From: Azolla caroliniana
Lineage: Eukaryota > Polypodiophyta
DNA length: 64,000 bases
Direction: 5' to 3'
NCBI GenBank assembly: GCA_043228905.1
Contig: JBHGNT010000013.1
Location: 8,494,001 to 8,558,000 of the forward strand
Part shown: positions 21,201-30,629 of the stretch, one piece after another
Numbering within the stretch: position 1 is the first letter of the stretch
Layout of the letters: each line of letters begins with the position of its first letter
Translations under genes and position numbers: made by a program
Notes under the pieces: generated by a model
The model's database searches: none
The model's input: only the letters and a program-made list of their open reading frames with translations
Told to the model about the DNA's origin: nothing

Positions 21201-22361
21201 AAAAGGAAGGAGCACCTGGTATGCCGGTTGAAGAAGAGCCTTTACGGACTGAAGCAGGCTCCCCGGCAATGGTACCGGAAGTTCGACTCCTTCATGACCG
21301 ACGAAGGGTACCACAAAACGCAGTCTGATCACTGCGTGTTTGTGAAGAAGTTCGAAGGAGGAGACTCTCTAATACTCCTCCTGTACGTGGACGACATGTT
21401 GATCGTCGGACGGGACCAGGTCAAGATACGGATGCTGAAGAAAGCGCTTCACCGAACCTTCTCAATGAAGGACCTGGGTCCGGCGAGGCAAATACTAGGG
21501 ATGCACATCATCCGGGACCGGAAGAAGAAGCAGTTGTGGCTGTCACAGGAGAAGTACGTGACAAAGGTGCTTCACCGGTTCAACATGTCGGAAGCAAGAC
21601 CGGTCGGGTCAACCCTACCGACAAACTGCAAGTTGTCCAGCAAGCAAAGCCCCAAGACAAAGGCTGAGAAGGAGGACATGATGAAAGTACCATATGCCTC
21701 TGCCGTCGGAAGCTTGATGTACGCAATGGTGTGTACAAGACCGGACATAGGATATGCAGTTGGAGTGGTGAGCCGGTACATGAGCAATCCCGGCAAAGAG
21801 CACTGGAACGCGGTCAAGTGGATACTCCGATACCTGAAGGGCACGGCAAACGTGTGCCTCCGATTCGGCTCCGGTAAGCCCGAACTCGACGGCTTTACCG
21901 ATTCGGATATGTCGGCTGATGCAGATACCAGCCGGTCCACATCAGGGTATGTGATGACGTATGTAGGTGGAGCTGTTTCGTGGCAGTCGAGAGTGCAGAA
22001 GACAGTTGCGTTGTCAACCACGGAGGCGGAGTACATGGCGGCTGTTGAAGCCGGCAAGGAAATAATATGGATGAAGGACTTCATTAGAGAGCTCGGTATC
22101 CGGCAAGAGGAGTACCAACTCTACTGTGACAGTCAGAGTGCCATCCACCTTGCGAAGAACGCGGCCTATCACTCTCGGACGAAGCACATCCAGCGAAGAT
22201 ATCACTGGATCCGGGAAAGGATAGAAGACCAGGAGTTCGTGCTGACGAAGATCCACACGGAAGAGAACGGGTCAGATATGCTGACCAATGTACTCACACC
22301 CGACAAGCTGGGAGCGTGCCGGAAGAGAGTCGGGTTGGAGAGACATCCCATGCCGAAGTGA
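18288..22361 (+). pseudogene. CopA1 gag-pol polyprotein, one nonsense codon
   Basis: One frame of 1357 codons runs from MEGGGSGPSGMMVLNSQNYA to RHPMPK and is open except for TAG at 21177-21179 (codon 964). Sister copies have CAG there. Order: gag (about 1-230), zinc knuckle CFHCGKPGHFRKNC (~232-245), aspartic protease with DSGAS at 320-324, integrase zinc domain from WHKRLCH (~447), integrase core with HTDVC (~507), DNGGEYRGQF (~570) and LNGLAERMNR, RT with LLLYVDDMLIVG (~1030), and RNase H with STTEAEY and CDSQSAIHLAKN (~1240-1285). The gag-protease-integrase-RT-RNase H order defines Ty1/copia. Read-through or reversion would be needed for RT and RNase H, so this copy is probably not autonomous. 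Confidence 0.93.
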
Positions 22362-22371
22362 AGGGGGAGTT
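22362..22371 (+). other. CopA1 polypurine tract
   Basis: AGGGGGAGTT lies between the polyprotein stop and the 3' LTR and matches the plus-strand primer site of the family. Confidence 0.85.
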
Positions 22372-23015
22372 TGTTGGGATTTCGGTCCCTCCGGATGGGA
22401 TGTCCGGAGATGAATGACGGCAAGCCCGGTTGCGGTTACGGAACCGGATGATGAAGAGTACCCGGCATGAAGCCGGATGAAGAGTACCCGGATACGGATC
22501 CGGATGATGAAGACCCCAGTTACGGAGCCGGATGACGAATGTACCCGGAGAGAGATCCGGATGCGGGGACATATTTGTGAATATGTTTGCCAAGGGCCCT
22601 TGAGGCTATATTTGTAAATAGCCCGAAAGTCATATGTGTATAAGTATGACTTAGGGCAAACAGTTTTATGTTGTTGTTGCTCATTTTTCTGTTTTCCACT
22701 GAGAGGAAGCGAAGTGAGAGCAGCCGAGAGAGAGTGAGAGAGAAAGAGGAAGGAAGAGGTCGACGCCTCTGTGTAATACCGCCGCCTGTGGCGAGGACAG
22801 CGAGCTCAAGGTCGTCGCCTTGCAGCTCGCCATTGTACATTCCCCGCGTATAGTGATAATTGGAGTCTTGCACTCCCGTGGTTTTTCCCATTTAGGGTTT
22901 TCCACGTAAAACATCCAGTGTACCCTTCTCTTTATTGTTTTCGTGCATTCTTGTATTTCCCGTTTTCTGTGAGTAGATCCTATTCCTCGGTTGTGGCCGA
23001 GCGCTGTCTTCAACA
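22372..23015 (+). repeat. CopA1 3' LTR
   Basis: This 644-bp copy is identical to the 5' LTR apart from one G-to-A difference in the U3 minisatellite and one copy fewer of the 33-bp repeat. It ends CAACA at 23015, followed by TSD AGTCG. Confidence 0.95.
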
Positions 23016-23406
23016 AGTCGGTCATTAAGGAGTCGAACTTTGGGTACCATTGCCGGGGAGCTTGCTTCAATCCGTACAAGCTCTACTTAAGCTGGCACAG
23101 TAGGTGCTCCTTCCCTTTCTTCTCAAATCCTTCCGGTTGCTGCATGTAGATTTCTTCTTCGAGTTCACCATGAAGGAACGTCGTCTTGACGTCCAGCTAC
23201 TTAACCTCTAGGTGCATGCTTGCAGCTATGCTCAAATATCGTTTGGATGGATGTCATCTTTACAACTGGGGTGAAGATCTCATCGAAATCCACACCTTTC
23301 TTCTATTGAAACCCCTTCACCGTGATCCAGGCTTTGTACCTTAGTGGATTTCTAGCATCTCCCAGTTTCAGCTTGTACACCCACTTATTTTGGAGTGCCC
23401 TCTTTC
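23016..23406 (-). pseudogene. CopE RT, second part (5' side of CopA1)
   Basis: The minus-strand CopE RT resumes right after the CopA1 TSD with the region equivalent to KKSLYGLKQAPRQWY, then the block around the DVKTAFLHG and KGFQQKKGVDFDEIF motifs. It stops at 23406, equivalent to the GKRALRNKWV motif, where the GypC LTR begins. Stops are present. The remaining 5' half should lie beyond the right edge of the window. Confidence 0.85.
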
Positions 23407-23640
23407 TGTCATGATATGGCAAAACCCGAACCCATGACCTTATGTTATATGGGTCGAGCTCTTGACCATTACACTATCTATTGTAATACATAGGATATTA
23501 TTTTCATTTAAGTTTTACTCTAGAAAATTAATGTATATTCCAGATTTCTCTGGAACATTCTAGAAGCTTCAGGACTACTCTTGAGAACACTATAAAAGGA
23601 GGCACGAGGAATTATTTCGAACCAAATTGGTTCACCGCTA
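23407..23640 (+). repeat. GypC 5' LTR, left part
   Basis: It aligns closely to the 3' LTR start at 63610-63843, including CACTATAAAAGGAGGCAC (a TATA box followed by a GC-rich start region) near 23589. It is broken at about 23640 by the GypB3 fragment, and about 100 bp of LTR present in the 3' copy is missing at the break. Confidence 0.88.
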
Positions 23641-24005
23641 GTTTGACTATAAATTAAATCGGGAAGTGCAGACCACCTTCTACTTGTTTCTGGTTGTACC
23701 TCTGCAGCCGAATCTTTTTCTAGTGTCTTCGTAACCGAACGTGTACTAGGACGTTTACAACTGACTGGTGTATCTGGATCAGACGACATCCATTCGACTT
23801 GTTCTCTGCTAATTGCAGATGTAACCGGGCATGCCAAAATTATATTGTGTTCTTCAGTCGAAAACAAATATTGTCGACATAGTATAAGTCGAACGTTGCT
23901 CACCGAACGTTCTACCAATGAATTGTGGTTAGATGAATAGATACTAAAATGGCTATAAACTTATTGATGTTAAACAGACATCGAGATCATTATTTATGTA
24001 ATAAA
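23641..24005 (-). mobile_element. GypB3 fragment, inner part: gag start, primer-binding site and LTR end
   Basis: On the minus strand, 24005-23847 is the 3' portion of a GypB-type LTR ending GAACA. Then come TTTTGGCATGCCCGG (23824-23838), like the GypB1 primer site, and the gag start MSSDPDTPVSCKRPSTRSVT, closely related to GypB1 gag. The match ends at about 23641 after some 55 codons, so the element lost everything 3' of the gag start. CopD1 splits its LTR at TSD ATAAA (24001-24005). Confidence 0.85.
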
Positions 24006-24371
24006 TGTAAAAAGTAGCGTGCGGAAGCAAGTATAAAGACAGAACAGAAGGGAGAACACTCAGGTTTAATGGAGAGCTTGAGCTTACGCGGGAGAGACCG
24101 AGAGAGTTGGAGAGAAGACACCAAGGGGAGAATATATTATGAAAAGACAAAAAACTATACATATATGTGTTCAATGAACACTTTGTACAAGCCCTAGAAG
24201 GACTGACTGGAGTACTGACAGTACTTCAATGCTCATTAAGAGCTCCTACACTAACTCCCAAATATATTCCTCACGGAATATCTTTCCTAACGGCCTAACC
24301 GATCGGTCCCAGCCGATCCGTTCCTCGGCTTCTTCAGTCGATCCGGCCGATGTTGAGCTTGTCTTTCAACA
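24006..24371 (-). repeat. CopD1 3' LTR
   Basis: On the minus strand it starts TGTTGAAAGACAAGC and ends CTTTTTACA. It differs from the 5' LTR at about ten positions. The LTR start also supplies the TGA that would close the polyprotein frame. Confidence 0.93.
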
Positions 24372-24409
24372 CTCCCCCTCAAGCTCAACTTGAGGCTCTT
24401 CGGGATCTT
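24372..24409 (-). other. CopD1 polypurine tract and last codons of its polyprotein
   Basis: The 12-mer CTTGAGGGGGAG (minus strand, 24372-24383) touches the LTR. The same 12-mer occurs at 34300-34311, just after RNase H. Between GypB1 and this tract is the last short coding stretch, in frame with the part left of the GypB1 insertion site when one TSD is discounted. Confidence 0.75.
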
Positions 24410-24879
24410 TGTTACCCGTACCCGGACAGTCAGTTTTACCGAACAAGTGGGAAAGCGTCGAAAACGGAGTCGGTTCGGATCGACTGTTCGGATCGACTGT
24501 TCGGATCAATGACTCAACAGTAAACGAAGAGAACTAAGTTAGTTAGATAATTTTGTAATTCTTGATAGTAAGTAGGAATAGTTCTTGATGAGAAAAGACC
24601 TTCGGTATACCTATAAAAGGGAACCGAAGGCATTGTAAGAAAGGTCGTTTTATTTAGTAATATAAGTTTAAGTTAGGAATATCCTGTACGGATTCGGTGT
24701 TCTTTCTATTGTCTATGTTGTTAAGTGCAAGCTTCCTAATTTATAACTAAGTAACGATCACGGTAATTACCGATTAATATAGTATAATTCCGTTCGTAAA
24801 ACACAATTCCTTGTTAGGACGTTGAGTAGCGACGTTCACTCTTCTATATCGGTAGTAGTTAGTAATTAGCCGATTAACA
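24410..24879 (+). repeat. GypB1 5' LTR
   Basis: The ends are TGTTACCCG...GATTAACA. It has one more copy of a GGATCGACTGTTC-type 13-bp repeat (near 24475-24505) than the 3' LTR. CCTATAAAAGGGAACCG near 24608 is a good TATA box. Confidence 0.93.
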
Positions 24880-24938
24880 TAGAAGAATTTTGGCACGCCC
24901 GGTTACATCTGCAATTAAGCAGAGAACAAATCGAATGG
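24880..24938 (+). other. GypB1 primer-binding site and leader
   Basis: About ten bases after the LTR comes TTGGCACGCCCGG (24891-24903), which is complementary to a tRNA 3' end reading CCGGGCGTGCCA. The same motif is in GypB3 (GGCATGCCCGG). GypB2 differs (TTTTGGCGACCACG). I cannot say with certainty which tRNA is used. Confidence 0.65.
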
Positions 24939-27900
24939 ATGTCGTATAAAGAGGAGACACCGGTCACTTGTAAGCGCCCTTGTACAAGGTCAGTTACGAA
25001 GGCAGTGCAGGAAGCGTTCATTGCGCAAGAACAACCGGAATCAAGCACAAAGTGGTCGAAACTTCCTGACTTATTCGATCAATTACCTTCAGACGAAAAA
25101 CAGACAGAAGAGGTATCGTTTTACGACATTTGGGACGATATGCCTTATACTTATTCTAAGTTCCGGGAAGGAACAGATGCGGAAGCACATGTTATGGATT
25201 TCTTAACGACATGGGAGATTAACCATGGAGCTCAGCGATTGTCGGCAGATGCCGAAGATAAGTCAAAAATCGCTGAGTTCGTCTTATCATTAGACGGATA
25301 TTCTGCCAATTGGTTTGCGCAGAACGGTCTTCAAGGATTTCCATCCTTTGAAGTGTTAACTAGTAAATTTTTACAATTATTTCATCAACAAATTCCGCAG
25401 AAGGATTTGATTGCGCAATTTTATGCGTTATATCAAGAAAAAAATGAAACAGTATCTCAGTTTGTGATACGATTTCAGAACTTACAGCTTCAGATTTCAA
25501 GGCCGGTTCCGGATAATGAATTAAAAGAAGTCTTTCTGGAAGCTGTAAAAGAACCATTAAGGACGACATTGAAAGTGTTCGATTTTCGAAATCAGACTAT
25601 CGAACAAGTAATTGATAAAGCAATAGAAATGGGTCGACCACTGGTCAATGTTCAGAGTATGGACATGTCGGCATTACACCGTACATTACCGACAATAGAG
25701 GAGTTACAATTTCGACAAGCAGTTCAATGCACCACTTGTTTAAATACGGGGCATTCGGCAATTGAATGTACGTTAAGAACACATTGTACAATATGTCATT
25801 CAAAGTTACATTCAGTAGAACAATGTGAATATAATCTGCTTAATAAGACTACGGCGTCAGTACGACAAATTTTTACTGAAAATGGTTACCAAAATAACAA
25901 TAATCTGTTCAATGGTTATCAAAATAATAATTTTTCACAAAATCAGCAAAATGTACAACAAAATCCGGTTCTACAGCCAAATCAGATCTTTTCACAACAA
26001 AATATGCAACCCACTCAGGTGACTCAAGCATTTCAACCAGGTTTTGCTCAATCCAACCCACCATTCGTATAGAATCCGAATCAATATTTTCAACAAAATA
26101 ATCAAAGTTTCCAACAAGGTAACCCACCATTTCAAGGGTTTCAACAGAATTGTCCGAATGTGCAACCGAATTCTACATTTCAACCAAATCCGGCATTTCA
26201 ACCGGGTAATATGACCTTTCAACATAATACTCAAACCGTTCCACAAAATAATCAAAGGTTTCAACAGAATAATTTTCCGCCAAATCAGGAGTTCGGGATA
26301 ACACAAAATGTAGCACAACCAAATGATAATACTGAACAATTTAGGCAGAATCGGTATAAAAACAAGAGATTTTACAAACCAAAAGCTACACGTCAATACC
26401 AACAAAACCCGAGTGGTAATGAAGAGCAGCAATTTAATAACGGCCAATTTGCACATGGAGAGACCAGTGCAACATTTGTACCCACTTGTTATATTTGTCG
26501 ACAACTAGGCCATTATGCTAATCAATGTCCGGTTAAAGGAAAGGGTCCAGCAGTTAATATGGTAATACCGGAAGTTCAGCAAGTAACGACACGCAGCAAA
26601 AGCAAACAATCAGAGTGGGAAATTCAGGAAGAAGTTCGGAAGGCGGCAAAAGAATGGGTGGACGAAGCAAATCAAAGTAATGTGAATCAAATGTTACAAG
26701 ACAATAACATTGACCAGAACATCGCTGTACAACAGTCATTGGGGAATAAGGAACAGGAAGAAACTTGGAAACTGTTGGCTGATTGCCAAGTGTCATTACC
26801 ACTTACGGGCTTACTTAAGTTAGTACCAAGGTTTACAGAAAAAGTGGCAGCATTAATTGCATATAATGGTTCCGAACAAATAACAGTACACTACAATCAG
26901 CCAAGTAATAACCCTTCGATCATGGATGAACAGAATCCGTCGATTAAGGTAATACTTTACGGGCAAGAAATCGGAAATGTGATTATAGATGGAGGCTCGG
27001 GTGTTAATGTGATTAACAAAACTACATGTGAAAAACTGGGAATCACGGAATGGGAAGCATGTCCGTTTTGGTTACGAATGGCAGATACAAGTACGGTACG
27101 ACCGATTGGTTTGCTTCGACAACTGGATGTAATAATCGGGGGACACAGTTTTCAGATTTCGGCAGTAATTTTGCAGTTAGAAACATAGGGAGCATACCCC
27201 TTGTTATTGGGGAGACCATGGTTAAAGACAACTAATATTAAACAAAATTGGAAACAAAATGTGCTAACATTTAGGAAAGGAAAAACTAAGGTCAGGATTC
27301 CGACGCACAACAAAGTGACAACAAGCAAACAGAGTTTACCTGTACATGCAGAAGCAGTTAATATGATGGAAGGATTGGACGAGGAAGAAGAAAGTCAGTA
27401 TTTCGATGATAATCAGAAAATCCTCCCTCTATTTGAGGTAGATATTTTGCAAGCATTAACACCATATGTAGACTCACACGAAGAAGTGCCAATAGATGAG
27501 CAAACAATGAAAGAAATACGAATGCAACAAGAAGCTACAGATAAGGAAATGAAGGTATCTCAGAGAGTGCAAGCCTCAGCATTGGAGGAGATCGATTTGG
27601 CAGGAGTAGAGGATGCTGAAAGAAAAACAGTCTTGATTGCTAGAGATTTGGCGGAAAATGACAAACGGACATTAACAACATTACTATTACAATATAAAGA
27701 TGTTTTTGCATGGTCGTTTGACGATATGAAAGGTCTGGATCCCGCTTTTTGTCAACATCAAATCAATTTGCATAAAGATGCAAAGCCAGTACAACAACGC
27801 AGGTATAGGTTGAATCCGAATTATGCTATCAAAGTAAAAGAAGAAATCGATAATCTCTTAAAAGTAGGATTTATTCGACCCGTCAAAAAATCAACATGGC

Positions 27901-30431
27901 TGAGTCCGATAGTAGTAGTCCCGAAAAAGAATGGGAAAATTCGCGTATGTGTGGATTACAGAAAATTGAATGCAGCGACAATTACGGATGTGTTTCCGTT
28001 GCCGTTCACAGATGGGATATTAGATGCAGTAGTGGGACATGAAATTTATAGTTTCTTGGATGGGTTCAGTGGGTACAACCAAGTACGGATGAATCCGGAA
28101 GATCAGGAAAAGACAGCCTTCGTCACAGAATGGGGTGTCTTTGTGGCAGTAGTAATGATGTTCGGTTTAAAAACAGCTCCAGCTACATTTCAGCGGGTAA
28201 TACAGGAAATATTCGGGGAATATATTCCAGCTTTCATGCAGGTGTTTTTAGATGATTTTGCAGTATATAGTCGGAAAGATGATCATTTTGAGCATTTACG
28301 GCTATGTTTAGAAAAATGTCGAAAAGGGCGTCTTAGCTTAAATCCAGCCAAATGCGCATTCGGAGTAATGAGTGGTACGTTACTTGGGCATATTGTTAGT
28401 CAAGAAGGGATTGCAGTGGACCCAGACAAAGTTAAAGCAATTATTGAGGCAACACCACCAACAAATGCTAAAGCTCTAAGTAGATTTTTGGGTCAAATTC
28501 GGTGGCACAGTAGAATGATGAGATATCTAGCAGACATTGCTAGTCCGTTACACACAGCAGTACACAAAGTTCCTTTTATATGGACAAGTATAGAACAAGA
28601 TGCATACGAATGTCTCAAGAAGATGCTGACGAAGGTTCCGGTAGTTCAACCACCGGACTGGAACAAACCATTTCATGTTTTCGTCGATGCGTCGGACATT
28701 GCCATAGGCAGTGCTTTAATGCAATTATCCGAACCAAACTGGTATAGGCCGGTATACTATGCCAGTAGGAAACTTTCGTCGGCCGAAAGAAACTATTCAA
28801 CAACCGAAAGAGAAGCTTTGGGAATGATATATAGTGTGAACAAATTTCGACATTACCTTTTGGGTAAGAAATTTACATTTCATGTGGATCATTCGGCTCT
28901 ACTGTATCTAGTTTCCAAACAAGAATTGACAGGCAAGTTAGCCAGATGGACATTATTGCTTCAAGAGTTTGAATTCGACATTATACATCGACCAGGAGCA
29001 CAGCACGCGATTGCTGACTATCTCAGTCGGCTTGAGTCTGGAGAAGAAGCGGTTGGGGTTAAAGATGATTTTCCAGATACTCAATTATTTCGGGTTAAGG
29101 CAGTAAAAGCACAAGAAGTGAATGAGGAAAAAGAGGATGAATGGATTTCCGAAATGACGATATTTCTATCAACAGGAATTCCGGCCGAACACATGTCGAC
29201 AGATGAAAGAAAAAGAATTGCAGTACGAAGTCGGAATTTTTGTTTATTTAATGACATGTTGTATCATAAAGGAGCGGATGGAATATGGCGAAGGGCAGTA
29301 CGAAAATTTGAAAAATCAGCCATATTAACAGAGTCACATTGTGGAATTGCTGGCGGTCATTACGCAGGAGAAGCAACAGCCAGAAAAATATGGAATAGCG
29401 GGTTATGGTGGCCAATGGTGATGAAAGATGCTAACGAATACTGTAAGAAATGCGATTTGTGTCAAAGAATGGGGCAACCAACCGAAAAGGATCGAATGCC
29501 TTTTCAACTGGTTTTACCTCTTGAGCCATTTCAGAAATGGGGCTTAGATTTTGTTGGCCCATTCAAACCAGCAGCTGCAAGAACCGGTAATCGATATATC
29601 ATAATTGCGACTGACTATTGCACAAAATGGGTTGAAGCAGAAGCTCTCAGAGACAATACAGCAGCATCCACAACAAAATTCCTGTATGAAAATATATGGT
29701 GTCGATTCGGTTGCCCAATAGAATTGGTAAGCGATCAAGGCACTCATTTTATTAACAAGTTAATTAACGAATTAACCAATTACTATGCCGTAGTTCATAA
29801 GAAAAGTACGCCTTACTATCCCCAAGCTAATGGATTGGCAGAATCGACAAATAAAACAATTCAAACAATTTTAAAGAAGATAGTGAATGAAAATCGTACT
29901 GATTGGGATCAAAAGTTAAATAGTGCATTATGGGCATATCGTACTTCGTACAAAACATCCATTAAATCAACACCTTTCCGAATGGCATTCGGACTGGAAG
30001 CCGTTATGCCGATCGAATTTCAAATTCCGACACTTCGTATCCAAGCGACGAATAAGTTAAATGAAATAGAATCGGAGCAGATTCGCAAAGAGGCTTTATT
30101 AGTATTAGAAGAAGAACGGATTCAATCAATGTCAGCACTAGAAAACAAGCAGAGACAAATCAAGGCATTCGTAAATCGACATCGAAGGAAATCGGAAGAG
30201 CAATTCGAAATTGGGAAACCGGTATTGGTTTTCCAGACGAGAATGGGACTTATGCCTGGGAAACTCCGGTATAGATGGACAGGTCCAGTATGGATAATTA
30301 ATAGTAAAAATGGTACGTATCAGCTGGGATCATTAACCGGAGAGGTTTTACCGAAATGGGTAAATGGATTCCGGCTTAAACCGTATTTGGGAGATATGCC
30401 GGTAAATCCGTTTATTCAAACGGAAGAGTAA
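24939..30431 (+). pseudogene. GypB1 gag-pol, two TAG codons
   Basis: A single frame of about 1830 codons starts MSYKEETPVTCKRPCTRSVT. Gag includes EAHVMDFLTTWE and a first Cys-rich block CTTCLNTGHSAIEC (near 25734). A long Gln/Asn/Phe-rich linker follows (about 25879-26430), then the zinc knuckle CYICRQLGHYANQC (26488-26529). The protease has IIDGGSGVNVI (near 26982), RT has RVCVDYRKLNAATITDVFPL and VFLDDFAVYS (near 28245), and RNase H has FVDASDIAIGSAL (near 28680). Integrase has an HHCC domain from HCGIAGGHYAG (near 29338) and a core with GLDFVGPF, SDQGTHF and GLAESTNKT. TAG codons lie at 26070-26072 (in the linker) and 27186-27188 (after protease; GypB2 has CAA there). The stop is TAA at 30429-30431. 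Confidence 0.92.
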
Positions 30432-30452
30432 AAAAAAAAAAAAAAAAAAAAA
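30430..30452 (+). repeat. 23-bp A tract between GypB1 pol and ORF3
   Basis: The run starts in the pol stop codon and is uninterrupted. GypB2 has an A/G tract at the same place. It could be a second plus-strand priming site, a transcription signal for ORF3, or simply a slippage product. Confidence 0.7.
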
Positions 30453-30629
30453 CTAACTCACTCAATAGTTCTTGTCAAGTGCAGAAATACAATATTGCCA
30501 TAACAGTCTGAATCGACTATAAATAGAAAGAGGAATTGCATGATTATTAGTAAGTAGTACAACCACTACACGAAGAGTGAATACTAATTAATTCCTACAT
30601 TAATAGCAATTACTATTCTTTAAGTCATC

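Larger units (their letters stand above)
17580..23015 (+). mobile_element. CopA1, young full-length Ty1/copia retrotransposon
   Basis: This is a complete 5436-bp element with LTRs at 17580-18256 and 22372-23015, a methionine-type primer-binding site, a single long gag-pol frame and a polypurine tract. A perfect TSD AGTCG flanks it (17575-17579 and 23016-23020). The LTRs differ by one substitution that I could see, plus one extra 33-bp repeat copy in the 5' LTR, so insertion was recent. One in-frame TAG in RT is the only coding lesion I found. It sits in old CopE, a relative in the opposite orientation. Confidence 0.95.

Noticed and set aside
26070-27188. TAG codons in GypB1 gag-pol as programmed read-through signals
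   Set aside because: They are not at the gag-pol boundary in a shared position; GypB2 has CAA at the second site and the first lies in a variable Gln-rich linker, so decay is simpler.
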